From Rhizobium grahamii CCGE 502 (lineage in GTDB: Bacteria; Pseudomonadota; Alphaproteobacteria; Rhizobiales; Rhizobiaceae): a stretch of DNA of 64,000 nucleotides. The notes below the pieces were generated by a model. That model had not been told where the DNA came from, did not search any database, and worked only from the letters and a program-made list of their open reading frames with translations. The number at the start of each line of letters is the position of its first letter. The first letter of the stretch is position 1. Position numbers and translations under genes: made by a program. The stretch covers positions 62,001 through 126,000 of the forward strand of contig NZ_AEYE02000024.1 in assembly GCF_000298315.2 (NCBI RefSeq), in the 5' to 3' direction. This document shows positions 17,087 to 25,971 of this stretch, one piece after another.

Positions 17087-18511
17087 TCAATTCGCCTGCG
17101 CCCACCACTGGATTCGCTCCAGGCCGTCATGGAGCAAATCCGTGGCGGCGGCTTCGCTTTGCGCCTCGGCATAGCAGCGCATTTCCGGAGCGTTGCCTGA
17201 GGGACGGAAATGAATGATGCGTCGATCCGACAGTGTGACTCGAAGCCCGTCAATATCAGTGACGCTGCCGACCACACCGATCGGCTCCAGAAATGCGGCG
17301 AGATTGGCAGAGCCGGCGCGAAGATAGGCCATCAATCGTGCGCTCGTCTCGACCGGAAAATTCTCAAGCCGGTCGGCTGCGGCAAAAGGCAGATGGAAGG
17401 ACGCCGCAATCCCTGAAAGCGGTTGCCGTTTCGAGGCTGCAAGAAAAAGGGCTGCCAGGATAGGGACGAAACAATCGCGTGTTGGCAGGGGCTGCAGCAC
17501 CTGCCCGTTGATATCAAACTCGCTGGCGGTCAGTACGCCGCCATTGGCTTCGAAACCCGCCACACGGCCCTGGCCGCTGGCCAGAGCTTCCTGCATCCCC
17601 GATATGACGAATGGAGAACCGACCCGCGTGCGAATGACGCTGAAGCGACCGGCAGCTTCGAGACCGGAATTCGACGTCACGGGTGTCACGACCGCGGTCG
17701 CGCCGAGAAAGTTCGCTGCGATCAGTCCGAGCATGTCGCCACGCAACGGCCTGCCGGTTTCGTCCGCCACCAATGGGCGATCCCCATCTCCATCCGCGGA
17801 AATGACGGCGTCAAGGCGATGCTGGCTTGTGACCTCCTTGAGCGTGGCGATCGTCTCTTCGGAAACCGCCTCGGTATCGACGGGGATAAATGTTTCCGAG
17901 CGGCCAAATGGCACGACCGTTGCCCCGAAATGTTCCAGGAGTTCCACCAGAAGGTCACGGGCGACCGTACTGTGCTGGTAGACGCCGACCTTCAAGCTGG
18001 AAAGCGCGTTTACCGGAATGAGGTTGGCGTTGCGCTTGCGGAAAACTGCCAGGCACTCGGCGGATCGGTTCTTTGTCCTGGCACCGCCGGGGGCAAACGC
18101 GAACTCGGCGCCATCGAGTTCTGCCGCAAGAGCCGTGATCGCCGCCTCGTCCGGCTTGTCGATCTCTCCGTCCGGTCGGTAGAACTTGATGCCATTACGA
18201 TCTGCTGGGATGTGCGAGCCAGTCACCATAAGACAGGCGGCCTTTTCCTGCAGTCCATAAAGAGCCAGCGCGGGCGTTGGCACCGTACCGCAGTCGTGGA
18301 CATCAAAACCAAGGCTATCAAGTGCATCGGCACAGTTTGTGGCGATCTCCGGGCTGGAGTTCCTGAAATCCTGACCTACCAGAATGGTGTCACCGGGGCG
18401 GGCCATTCCGCTGTCGAGCAGATAGCGACCAAAGGCTGAAGCATAGAGCGCCGAAGCGCGGCCCTTGAGGTCGACAGACAGGCCGCGAAGCCCGCTCGTT
18501 CCAAATTTCAT
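17087..18511 (-). CDS. manB: Phosphomannomutase
   Basis: Converts mannose-6-phosphate to mannose-1-phosphate, feeding the ManC gene downstream (474 aa, normal length). Key motifs are KFGTSGLRG at the N-terminus, the phosphoserine loop VTGSHIPADRNG near residue 97, the metal loop SADGDGDRP near 240, and the C-terminal phosphate-binding FRPSGNAPEMR. Motif order is that of ManB/ExoC phosphohexomutases. Specificity for mannose rather than glucose is inferred from pairing with ManC. Close NoeK/NoeJ-type pairs occur in rhizobial nodulation-factor clusters, but none of the nod genes is seen here. Confidence 0.9.
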   Translation of the reverse strand: MKFGTSGLRGLSVDLKGRASALYASAFGRYLLDSGMARPGDTILVGQDFRNSSPEIATNCADALDSLGFDVHDCGTVPTPALALYGLQEKAACLMVTGSHIPADRNGIKFYRPDGEIDKPDEAAITALAAELDGAEFAFAPGGARTKNRSAECLAVFRKRNANLIPVNALSSLKVGVYQHSTVARDLLVELLEHFGATVVPFGRSETFIPVDTEAVSEETIATLKEVTSQHRLDAVISADGDGDRPLVADETGRPLRGDMLGLIAANFLGATAVVTPVTSNSGLEAAGRFSVIRTRVGSPFVISGMQEALASGQGRVAGFEANGGVLTASEFDINGQVLQPLPTRDCFVPILAALFLAASKRQPLSGIAASFHLPFAAADRLENFPVETSARLMAYLRAGSANLAAFLEPIGVVGSVTDIDGLRVTLSDRRIIHFRPSGNAPEMRCYAEAQSEAAATDLLHDGLERIQWWAQAN

Positions 18512-18593
18512 TCCGATATCTTCCTTTACACGTAGCGGTTATACGCCACACTCAACAGCCCTTGTAAAGTTCCCCTCGGCAAGCTTTACGTCG

Positions 18594-18809
18594 TCATCGC
18601 TCCTTCCGACTGCCCGCCTCCCGCCAGATCAGAAACAGCACGCCTCCTACATACCCAATCTGCATCAGAATTATACAAAGTACGCTATAGTATAATGACA
18701 GAGCTATGCTCCCGTAATGAAACCAGCTAAGAGCAAAAAACACGCATGTAACGCATAGCATTCGTAGATAAATGCCAGGAGCGCGCATTAATTCGATAAA
18801 ACGCTTCAT
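18594..18809 (-). CDS. Small membrane protein of the exopolysaccharide repressor (ExoX/SyrA) type
   Basis: 71 aa with two predicted membrane helices (about 15-32 and 36-60) and a basic tail. The second half (VLCIILMQIGYVGGVLFLIW) closely recalls the ExoX/PsiA/SyrA family of small inner-membrane proteins that lower exopolysaccharide synthesis, in some cases by acting on the priming sugar transferase. Position inside the polysaccharide locus supports this. The ribosome site is weak (AAAGG at eleven bases). Family placement is from memory; action as a brake on this locus is inference. Confidence 0.65.
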   Translation of the reverse strand: MKRFIELMRAPGIYLRMLCVTCVFFALSWFHYGSIALSLYYSVLCIILMQIGYVGGVLFLIWREAGSRKER

Positions 18810-19212
18810 GAATATTTGAACCTTTCGTTTACAGGTTCACATGCGGGTACATGTTTTGCAAGTGCGAAGATTGGCAGCTGATTCATAGTTCAACGCAAGA
18901 TCAGTGCTTGCGAACGTCACAAAAAGGTCTTGAGCGCTGAAACATGACAAGGCGCGCCAAATATCTGCCTTTGTTGCTTTCCACCCGCTTTATTCTTTTC
19001 AAGACTTTCATCGGCGTATATGCTGCGCTGCAGCGTCAAAATATTACTGTATGTCCGTCAACTGGCGCGGTGGCGATTTTAAATGCTGCCAGGATATGCA
19101 GGGGAATTCTTGGCGAGCCGGGTATTCTGTAGGGGCGGGGGAAATTTCGCCGATATTCATCGCCAAGGAATAAGAGGTTATTAGTGGTGGCTGCGTTCAA
19201 AGGATGTTCAGG
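18810..19212. other. Divergent promoter region of the ExoX-like and polymerase genes
   Basis: About 400 bases between divergent genes. A 62-codon frame at 18944 has no ribosome site and unlikely composition. I saw no strong palindrome or terminator. It should contain the promoters of the polymerase and of the small membrane protein. Confidence 0.5.
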
Positions 19213-20667
19213 ATGATGGAGCCTATTGGGTTATTTACCGTCGTTCTGGGCCTCTATTGCCTGACACGCGGTTATGGCGCGACGGTTTCTACCTTTATCG
19301 TCCTGACACTCCTTGGCTCGGCCGCGGCGCTGACCTTGGGCGGTTCCAGTGTTCCCCCGGCACATCTGTTTCTGCTGTTTGTTGTCATTGCCGCGCTTCG
19401 AACGCCTTCTTTGCCGGGCACAGCAATCAACGCCTTTCGCCTGGGCAAGCCGGCCTTCTGGTTGGCCGGGCTATTGCTCTATGGCGCGATCTCCGCCTAT
19501 TTCTCGCCGAGATTGTTTGCGGGTATGAGCCATATCATTCCGTTGGGAGCGTCTGAATATCCCTCGACGGGCGGTACCGTCCCGCTGGGCCCGGTCTCAA
19601 GCAACTTGACGCAGACGATCTACCTCACCGCAGACATGGTGTGTTTCGTCATCATTGCGTCCGTCTGCTCCACCCCGACCGGGTTTCGCGCGACGTTCAA
19701 CGGGCTTCTCGCCTGGGCTGCGGTGAATATTATGTTTGCCCTGCTCGATCTCGCCACCAGCGCAACCGGCACCGAAGAGCTTCTACAGTTCATGCGCAAT
19801 GCGCAGTACACGTTCCATGACAATGATACGGTCAATGGCATGAAGCGGATCGTCGGCTCATGGCCGGAAGCCTCGGCTTTCGCGGGGATGACGCTGGGTG
19901 CACTCGGATTTACCGGCACGCTCTGGATCTGTGGTCGCTATACCGGACCAACCGGTCTACTCGCCATCTGTTCGTTCGTGCTGATCATACTGTCAACATC
20001 CTCGACAGGCATGATTGCAGCCCCGATTTGCCTCGTCCTGCTTTATCTGACCGCGGTCCTGCGTTGTGGGGTGGGACCAAAGAGCAGACGCAGTACCGCT
20101 GTCGTTCTCCTGGCTCCACCAATCGTCCTTGCCCTGACATTGATCGTTGTGCTCCAGGACAATCTCTTTCGCACGATCTATGACTACTTCGACTTGCTGG
20201 TCTTGAGCAAATCGACTTCCGGCTCTGCGGTCGAGCGCGGGTCCTGGAATCTTGCTGCCTGGGAGAACTTTACAGATTCTCTTGGGCTCGGAGTGGGTCT
20301 CGGCACTGCGCGCACCTCCAGCTTTCCCATGGCGCTTCTTTCCAATGTGGGCGTCCCTGGCACGACATTCTTTCTGCTGTTTCTGCTTTCAGCCTTGAGG
20401 CCCGGCATGTCGGCTCGCACGTTTGAATCCGACGTTCGTCTTGCAGCCTGCAACGGCTGCCTTGGATTGCTTGCTGGATCACTGGTCGCCGGTCCAACAG
20501 TCGACCTTGGCCTGCTCTTCTTTGTCCTCGCCGGTCTTACGGCCAGCCGTCCGATTGCCAGGATGAAGGAGGTCCCGCTGTTGCCACTGCGAAGTGGTGT
20601 CCTCGACAATGCGGCGCCCGCACGCCACCCGCAATTGACGCTGCATAGTCGCAAGCATCAGACGTAA
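19213..20667 (+). CDS. Polysaccharide polymerase-like membrane protein (O-antigen ligase/Wzy superfamily)
   Basis: 484 aa with about ten to twelve membrane helices and a large periplasmic loop around residues 105-150 and 190-225 (NAQYTFHDNDTVNGMKRIVG), as in Wzy/ExoQ-type polymerases that join lipid-linked repeat units in the periplasm. A conserved-looking EASAFAG lies before a helix, and GSWNLAAWENFTDSLGLGVG resembles the late ligase-family motif. Three in-frame ATGs (19204, 19213, 19216) compete; AAAGG at 19199 fits 19213 or 19216. It is the only polymerase candidate in the locus. Its 3' end overlaps the facing GH16 gene by ten bases. Confidence 0.8.
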   Translation: MMEPIGLFTVVLGLYCLTRGYGATVSTFIVLTLLGSAAALTLGGSSVPPAHLFLLFVVIAALRTPSLPGTAINAFRLGKPAFWLAGLLLYGAISAYFSPRLFAGMSHIIPLGASEYPSTGGTVPLGPVSSNLTQTIYLTADMVCFVIIASVCSTPTGFRATFNGLLAWAAVNIMFALLDLATSATGTEELLQFMRNAQYTFHDNDTVNGMKRIVGSWPEASAFAGMTLGALGFTGTLWICGRYTGPTGLLAICSFVLIILSTSSTGMIAAPICLVLLYLTAVLRCGVGPKSRRSTAVVLLAPPIVLALTLIVVLQDNLFRTIYDYFDLLVLSKSTSGSAVERGSWNLAAWENFTDSLGLGVGLGTARTSSFPMALLSNVGVPGTTFFLLFLLSALRPGMSARTFESDVRLAACNGCLGLLAGSLVAGPTVDLGLLFFVLAGLTASRPIARMKEVPLLPLRSGVLDNAAPARHPQLTLHSRKHQT

Positions 20668-21581
20668 ACGCGGAAATAATCCACTCGCATATGGGTTAGA
20701 AGTTGCTGAGCCGTCAGACCTTGAGGGTAGGGTATGTCTGCGCTGAGCGCGAGGGTAAGCAGTGGCCAGAATACGTCCCCGTCGACGTCGAGATCGGGAG
20801 AGCGATGGATCGGCCAATCTGCTGTCTTGCCCGTGCGTGAATCGATGATTGGCTTTCGTTCGAAATAGGGGACGCACTTTGTGTCGTCGACGAGAATACC
20901 ATAACGTCTGTAGTCTTGCGTGACGTCAACACCCGTCGGCACGCCGGTGCCCTCGTGGTGCTCGCCAGGCTGGCCCCATTCGTGCAGATAGGTGCCATAC
21001 AACGTCGGCTCCCATCCCTTGTGTTCCACGACATCGAGCTCGATGCTGGTTTTAGGGGCAAGAATGCTGCGACCGTTCATGAGCCAGAAGGCTGGCCAGG
21101 TAAGCGGATGGCTCGGAAACAGCATCCGTGCCTCGAAATAACCTCGCCGCCATCCTTTGGTGACGATGCCGTCCTTCCTAGCAGTCTGAATGTTTCCCGA
21201 AATCCACTGGTATTCCGGGTTGGTGTTGCCATAGTAAGCCGGCACAGACATAGGTGAGCCGATGTACTTGGCTGAGATTTGCAACGCCTTGCCATCTTCG
21301 GCTCTGGGATCATCTACGATTTCGTAGGGGATGAAGCCCTGCTCCCCTGACCGCCTGGCAAAGGCTGAGCGACCATAGAAGCCGGTGTCAAAGGTCCCGG
21401 CTTTCGGTCCTGCATTCCAGACAGACCAATCCAGCTGCGAAAAACTGTCCTCGAAGTCGATTTGCCGATTGGCGGTCGGATCATCAGTGCTGGCAAGGAC
21501 CTTGCGCTGCGCGATGCCCGCGACGATAACGGCGCCGGTGGCGGACAGGAGGCTCCTTCGAGACATTCCATCTCTGCTCAT
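20658..21581 (-). CDS. Tat-exported GH16 family glycosyl hydrolase
   Basis: 307 aa. The N-terminus is a twin-arginine signal (SRRSLLSATGAVIVAG, cut expected near ASTDD), so it should act folded in the periplasm or outside. The GH16 catalytic motif is SIELDVVEHKGW near residue 185 with the expected two Glu and Asp, and flanking aromatic residues (WPAFWLMNG). Such ExoK-like enzymes trim polysaccharide and set chain size. Its route differs from the GH16 at 4368, which lacks any signal peptide. GGAGG precedes the ATG by five bases. The gene ends inside the last codons of the polymerase gene. Confidence 0.87.
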   Translation of the reverse strand: MSRDGMSRRSLLSATGAVIVAGIAQRKVLASTDDPTANRQIDFEDSFSQLDWSVWNAGPKAGTFDTGFYGRSAFARRSGEQGFIPYEIVDDPRAEDGKALQISAKYIGSPMSVPAYYGNTNPEYQWISGNIQTARKDGIVTKGWRRGYFEARMLFPSHPLTWPAFWLMNGRSILAPKTSIELDVVEHKGWEPTLYGTYLHEWGQPGEHHEGTGVPTGVDVTQDYRRYGILVDDTKCVPYFERKPIIDSRTGKTADWPIHRSPDLDVDGDVFWPLLTLALSADIPYPQGLTAQQLLTHMRVDYFRVYV

Positions 21582-21605
21582 GCAGGCCTCCTATGTCCGA
21601 TGCTA

Positions 21606-22745
21606 CTATCCTGCAGCGGCACGTAGAGCGGTGGCATGGACATCGACCACCTTCTCTTCACTATATTGATCGATAAACGATTGCCGGAAGTCTGAATCAC
21701 GTTTTGCCGAGACAATGTGATCACAGTAGTCGATCATTGCGGTGACGAGCGAAGCCCCACCCTCCGGATCGACCAGACGGCCGAGCCTGGGGTCGACAAG
21801 GATGTCGCTCGGCCCGAACTCGCAATCGGTTGCAATGACGGGCAGGCCGAACCGAAGCGCCTCGCATATTGCAAGCGACCAGCCTTCCCAGCGCGACGTC
21901 GATACGTAAATGTCGCTTGTCGATAGCGCGGGTTGTGGATCGTCGGGATGGTGTTCGATCGCGACGACGTCCTGCAATTGAAGCCGCGCAATTTCGCGGC
22001 GCAGATCCTCTTCACCCGATCCGTGCCCAACGATCTTCAGCCGGGTGTTCTTTCGCTGCTTGTGAACTTCAGCAAACGCCCGAACGAGAATGTCCTGGCC
22101 TTTCTGATGAGAAAAGCGGCCAACATTGATAAAAGTTACGCATCCAGGCTCGCCGCCAGTGGTCTGCGCATTGTCAAATTTGCGAACGGGATTGGGCACC
22201 CAGCATTGCGGGACCTTGCTGTCAAACATCTCGCGAAACGATGAGAGTTGTCGCGGCGAGGTTCCAAAGACATACGCGGTGCGGCGAAGAAAAAAAGCCT
22301 TCATCAGAAAGAACAGTATTCTCGCCTTCAGATGGCTGCGTTCGCGCTTTGGGTTGCCGTGCAAATGGATAGCAAAGTTTCTCTGTATCCCGAGACAAGA
22401 GACCATCGCGATCACAGCCGGCTCGATCTGAGGGACAACGACAAGATCGTATTTCTTGCTCTTGATGACATCTCGGAAGGTCGTCATCAATTGTAGCCTA
22501 CCGTGTGGTCGTCGGTCGATCGTGTGGTAGCGCCGCTCGGACGGCCGATTATGATGTTCTGAAGTATAGAGGACATCGACGTCGAAATCCTCGTGATATC
22601 GATCGGTCAGACTGCTGCAAATCGTGTCCACTACCCGTTCGATCCCCGCAAAAGATTGCGTTCCCGGCTGGATGTAGAGAATTTTTCGAGCGGATCGGGG
22701 AGGGAAGGGGTGCCTCTGTCCGCGCTCGGCGGCACTCAGCTCCAT
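21606..22745 (-). CDS. Glycosyltransferase family 4
   Basis: Retaining GT-B transferase of 379 aa that would add a sugar to the lipid-linked repeat unit on the cytosolic side. The donor-binding half has FINVGRFSHQKGQDILVRAF at about 215 and the E-x7-E signature EGWSLAICE near 305. The N-terminal half begins ILYIQPGTQSFAGIERVV. Ribosome site AAAGGA is seven bases from ATG. It follows the GH16 gene's start by 24 bases on the same strand, so both may form one unit. Sugar specificity cannot be read. Confidence 0.88.
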   Translation of the reverse strand: MELSAAERGQRHPFPPRSARKILYIQPGTQSFAGIERVVDTICSSLTDRYHEDFDVDVLYTSEHHNRPSERRYHTIDRRPHGRLQLMTTFRDVIKSKKYDLVVVPQIEPAVIAMVSCLGIQRNFAIHLHGNPKRERSHLKARILFFLMKAFFLRRTAYVFGTSPRQLSSFREMFDSKVPQCWVPNPVRKFDNAQTTGGEPGCVTFINVGRFSHQKGQDILVRAFAEVHKQRKNTRLKIVGHGSGEEDLRREIARLQLQDVVAIEHHPDDPQPALSTSDIYVSTSRWEGWSLAICEALRFGLPVIATDCEFGPSDILVDPRLGRLVDPEGGASLVTAMIDYCDHIVSAKRDSDFRQSFIDQYSEEKVVDVHATALRAAAG

Positions 22746-22831
22746 AAGGGGGTCCTTTTTAGCGTCGATCTGATCATTATAGTGGTTCGCCCGGACCGCT
22801 TGAGATTATTTTTTTGCGCGCCGCACAAAAA

Positions 22832-22867
22832 GCATCGCCCGCATCACAGTATAATTGTGCGATGCGG
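22832..22867. promoter_or_regulatory. Inverted-repeat element upstream of GT4 gene
   Basis: GCATCGC (22832-22838) pairs with GCGATGC (22859-22865); an alternative overlapping pairing is CCGCATC (22839-22845) with GATGCGG (22861-22867). The two folds exclude each other. It lies about 90 bases before the GT4 start in an AT-rich gap. Two further short hairpins (22945-22957 and 22959-22972) sit just past the end of the small membrane gene and may terminate it. Confidence 0.3.
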
Positions 22868-22987
22868 CGTAAAATGCAATAGTAATCTTAACGATGCGAA
22901 CTTAAAACGACGTAATACCGATACGCCTTTTTGGTTAGCGGTATTGCTAAAATAGCAGGCGATTTTTATCGCGTCACAGGGTAGTCT

Positions 22988-23275
22988 TCAATCCGCCGTA
23001 TACTTCGACTGGATCTTCCGGGGCGTGCGCGTTTCATCGGCGCGACGAACGTAGACCAGGTACAACACGGTATGAGTGAAAATATAGCCCGCTTCCAGCA
23101 CGGAGGCGAGCGCCATGCTCCATCCAAATGCCATAATGGATGACATGCCTGCCACAACGCTGAAGATAGCATAGGCAGCCATGACAACCATAACGACCAG
23201 GGTGAAGACCAAAATCGGCATACGAAGCGCGGAAACTGCGCCGAGCACGAAACAAATCGCTAATGTCAAACCCAT
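22988..23275 (-). CDS. Small four-helix membrane protein, unrecognised
   Basis: 95 aa, nearly all hydrophobic, with three to four predicted helices and a basic C-terminal tail (RRADETRTPRKIQSKY). The start ATG 23275 has GGAG eight bases upstream; the longer frame to 23341 runs through the regulatory region. The segment LEAGYIFTHTVLYLVYVRR loosely recalls the end of ExoX-type proteins, but I would not assign it. Position between the export protein and a glycosyltransferase suggests an accessory or regulatory role in polysaccharide synthesis. Confidence 0.6.
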   Translation of the reverse strand: MGLTLAICFVLGAVSALRMPILVFTLVVMVVMAAYAIFSVVAGMSSIMAFGWSMALASVLEAGYIFTHTVLYLVYVRRADETRTPRKIQSKYTAD

Positions 23276-23295
23276 AAAAGCTACTCCGGCCCCCT

Positions 23296-23309
23296 GTACG
23301 TAAACGTAC
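23296..23309. promoter_or_regulatory. Palindrome and direct repeats before small membrane gene
   Basis: GTACGT-AA-ACGTAC lies 21 bases before the start codon at 23275. Further upstream on the minus strand the heptamer ATATTAG occurs twice, 15 bases apart (about 23330-23352). These are candidate operator sites. Confidence 0.35.
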
Positions 23310-23403
23310 CTAATCATCGGGCATATAACTAATATAGGCAAGCTAATATTCTCTTACAGCGAGAACTATTCGCCCTTTGACCACAGCTCTACGGCGCAAG
23401 CGC

Positions 23404-24726
23404 TCAGTTGCTGGTCGGTACAGAGGCCGGCGCCCCCCGCTGCCGCCGCTCGACGCGTATCACGTCGCCCGGCAAAACTGGGTCATTGTCGTCGACGATC
23501 AGGCTTTCATTGCTGCCGTTGACCACTCGGTTGATGCTCGTCGTAAAGGCATAGGTATCCTTGTCCTCTTCCAGCGCGGCGATCGCTGCCGGAGCGCGCA
23601 CTTCGAGATTTCTAAGAAGATCCCCGGCTGTTTGCATTTTCTTGGCGTTGGATGCGAAACGATCACGAAGTTCTGCGGCTTCGGTCAGAGCGTTTATGCG
23701 GTAGCGGTTACGAACATCTCCGATATCCTGATCGACCTTCGCAAGATCCTGCTGCGTCTTCAGGATGGCGAGCGAGACGTCAAGATTGCGGCTTTCAAGA
23801 TCGGCCAGATTTTGGTTGGCGCCAAGCTGGCGGGCCGAAACCGTCAATCCCTGCTGAACGAGCTTGTTGACGGAGCCGAGGTCCTTATTGGCGAGATCAA
23901 TCTGCTTTGCGAGCGACACCGCCTTTTCTTTCAGTGCCGAAATCTGGTTGGCAGCCAGTACCTTCGCCTGATTGAGAGAGCCGATTTCCGTCTCCATTGA
24001 CCTCAAGCGGGTCTCGAAGAGAGCCTCTTCCTCAGTTAGCATCCGTGCAATGCCGGGCTCCGCCTTTCGCGACGTCAATTCGTCCGGGAACCTGATTTCA
24101 GGAACATTGTCGAGGATAGCGTCGATGCGTGCCTGGCGTGCCACCAGTTCGAGCCGCTCGGCCTCAAGCGCGCGCATTTCACCGCGACCAGTCAACGCAT
24201 CGCGCTGAAGGCTGATGATGTTGGTGTCAACTGGCCCGACACCGCCAGCCATGCTGACAGCCTGTACGACCGTGAGGCCCGGACTGAAGCTGTACTTCCC
24301 GGGCGTTGCAACCAACCCTGTGACGAAAAACGGCCGATACGCAGATATTTCAACCGAGGCGTTGGGCCGCTTTTGTAACCCCACCTGATTTTGCAGGCGC
24401 GTGCCGATGGATTCGGAAACCTGCTCGAGGGTCTTGCCTGCGGCCGGAACGGTGCCGATGATTGGCAGCGAGAGATTGCCGGCAGCCGATATGACGAATT
24501 CCCCCGTCAACGGGACCCATTCGAATGGCGCGCCTGTGCTCGGGCGCCACTCGTACACACGGATACGAAGCACATCCTGGGGCCCTAGCAGATAGTCCTG
24601 CGCTGCTTCCGAGTGACTGGCGACGAGACTTGCGAGGATGGATGCGGCCGCAAGGAAAGCTACCTTGGAACGGCGACCGAGAAAACTCCTCAATGAGCGG
24701 ATGTGGTGTACGATCCTGGATGACAT
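23404..24726 (-). CDS. Polysaccharide export outer-membrane protein, ExoF/Wza-like
   Basis: 440 aa. A long N-terminus leads to a signal peptide (VAFLAAASILASLVASHSEA), followed by the polysaccharide export domain (YLLGPQDVLRIRVYEW, about 45-130), a SLBB-like part (GLVATPGKYSFSPGLTVVQA) and then a long coiled coil (about 190-370) characteristic of ExoF rather than of short Wza. It should form the periplasmic/outer-membrane conduit with the chain-length protein at 29116. ATG 24726 is placed six bases after GGAG; the ATG at 24738 lies on that site. It follows the GT4 gene's start side on the same strand with an 33-base gap. Confidence 0.88.
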   Translation of the reverse strand: MSSRIVHHIRSLRSFLGRRSKVAFLAAASILASLVASHSEAAQDYLLGPQDVLRIRVYEWRPSTGAPFEWVPLTGEFVISAAGNLSLPIIGTVPAAGKTLEQVSESIGTRLQNQVGLQKRPNASVEISAYRPFFVTGLVATPGKYSFSPGLTVVQAVSMAGGVGPVDTNIISLQRDALTGRGEMRALEAERLELVARQARIDAILDNVPEIRFPDELTSRKAEPGIARMLTEEEALFETRLRSMETEIGSLNQAKVLAANQISALKEKAVSLAKQIDLANKDLGSVNKLVQQGLTVSARQLGANQNLADLESRNLDVSLAILKTQQDLAKVDQDIGDVRNRYRINALTEAAELRDRFASNAKKMQTAGDLLRNLEVRAPAAIAALEEDKDTYAFTTSINRVVNGSNESLIVDDNDPVLPGDVIRVERRQRGAPASVPTSN

Positions 24727-24759
24727 GCGTTGCTCCATCACAACCGTTTGCCAGCCGCC

Positions 24760-25866
24760 CTAGGCTGAGGCGGCAAGCTCGGTTCCGGTTGCGCGTTCGA
24801 TAAAGGTGCGAAAACGATTTATGAAAACCTCGCGGCGGAAATCCGCAGCGCGCGAGACAGCATCGGTTGGATTGAAGTCAAGCTTCTCCATCCGTTGAAC
24901 GGCATCGATCAGTTCCTCGACAGTTTGGTTTTGAAAGAACACACCGGTTTTGTTGGCAACGACAGTTTCGGTGGCTCCGCCGCGTCCGTATGCGATCACA
25001 GGCCTGCCGCTGGCCATAGCCTCGACCGGCACAATCCCAAAATCCTCTTCGCCCGGGAATATGAGCGCCTTGCAGCGAGCATAGTGGTGTTTGAGAGAAT
25101 CGAACGGCTGTGAACCGAGAATAGTTACGGTCGGACCGGCGATCTTCTTCAGATGGTCGAGCATCTCTCCGCCGCCGATGACCACGAGCTTAGCCTTGAG
25201 GCGATTGAATGCTTCGACAGCGAGATCAGGTCTCTTGTAGCTGACCAACTCCCCGACCATGAGGTAATAATCGCCCAGTTCAGATGCGTGTACGGGCCGA
25301 AAAGCACCGGTATCGACGGGGGGGTTAATCACCGAGGCTTCCCTACGGTAATAGCTTCTGATGCGGTGCGCGACCGTCGTTGAGTTGGCGACGAACTCAT
25401 CCACCCGATTGGCGGTCGCCACATCCCAAGTCCGCAGGTAATGCGCCATTGGCGGCATCATCAGTCGGGTCATCAGACCCGAACTCTCATAGTACCTGTT
25501 GTACATGTTCCAGATGTATCTCATCGGCGAGTGGCAGTAGCACACATGCATAGCCGGTGAGGTTGGAATAATACCTTTGGCGGGCCCCGACTCGCTGCTA
25601 ATCACAAGGTCGTAGGCTGCGAGATCGATTTGCTCGAGCGCCATCGGCATAAGCGGCAGGTAGCGCTTATACAATTTCTTGGCATAGGGCATCGAGCCGA
25701 TGAAGGTCGTCTGGATCCGATGAGCCTTCAGCTTGTCGGAAATCGCCCGGGGATCAAAGACATGCGTGTAGATGTCCGCGGTGGGAAATATGTCGCATAG
25801 CGCCTCGAGAACCTTCTCGCCGCCACGCATACCTACCAGCCAGTAATGAATGATCGCTACTCGCAC
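24760..25866 (-). CDS. Glycosyltransferase family 4, mannosyltransferase (WbaZ)-like
   Basis: 368 aa. Opening VRVAIIHYWLVGMRGGEKVL and the middle CYCHSPMRYIWNMYNRYY are typical of the WbaZ-like GT4 group, many of which transfer mannose from GDP-mannose. The C-terminal donor site has the E-x7-E signature EEDFGIVPVE followed by AMASGRPVIAYGRGGATETV. Start GTG 25866 is six bases after GGAG; the GTG at 25878 overlaps that site. GDP-mannose would come from the ManB/ManC pair in the same locus. Mannose specificity is an inference. Confidence 0.88.
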   Translation of the reverse strand: MRVAIIHYWLVGMRGGEKVLEALCDIFPTADIYTHVFDPRAISDKLKAHRIQTTFIGSMPYAKKLYKRYLPLMPMALEQIDLAAYDLVISSESGPAKGIIPTSPAMHVCYCHSPMRYIWNMYNRYYESSGLMTRLMMPPMAHYLRTWDVATANRVDEFVANSTTVAHRIRSYYRREASVINPPVDTGAFRPVHASELGDYYLMVGELVSYKRPDLAVEAFNRLKAKLVVIGGGEMLDHLKKIAGPTVTILGSQPFDSLKHHYARCKALIFPGEEDFGIVPVEAMASGRPVIAYGRGGATETVVANKTGVFFQNQTVEELIDAVQRMEKLDFNPTDAVSRAADFRREVFINRFRTFIERATGTELAASA

Positions 25867-25928
25867 GCAATGCTCCACTAACTCGAATGAGTAACTCGTA
25901 CTCGGGCGCGCAAAAACGGGAGCCGAAT

Positions 25929-25971
25929 CTAATCTAGATTCCGATATGTCTATTTCGGAAAGCTAGATTAG
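25929..25971. promoter_or_regulatory. 43-bp nested palindrome in divergent promoter region
   Basis: Outer arms CTAATCTAG / CTAGATTAG (9 bp, perfect) enclose inner arms TTCCGA / TCGGAA (6 bp) around a ten-base centre. It lies 63 bases before the GT4 start (minus) and 188 before the sugar transferase start (plus), in an AT-rich gap. Probable operator for a regulator of this polysaccharide locus. Confidence 0.55.

Noticed and set aside
17423-18439. 338-codon plus-strand frame opposite the phosphomannomutase gene
   Set aside because: Lies entirely antisense to a gene with clear active-site motifs; its translation has no recognisable domain. It reflects GC-rich third positions.
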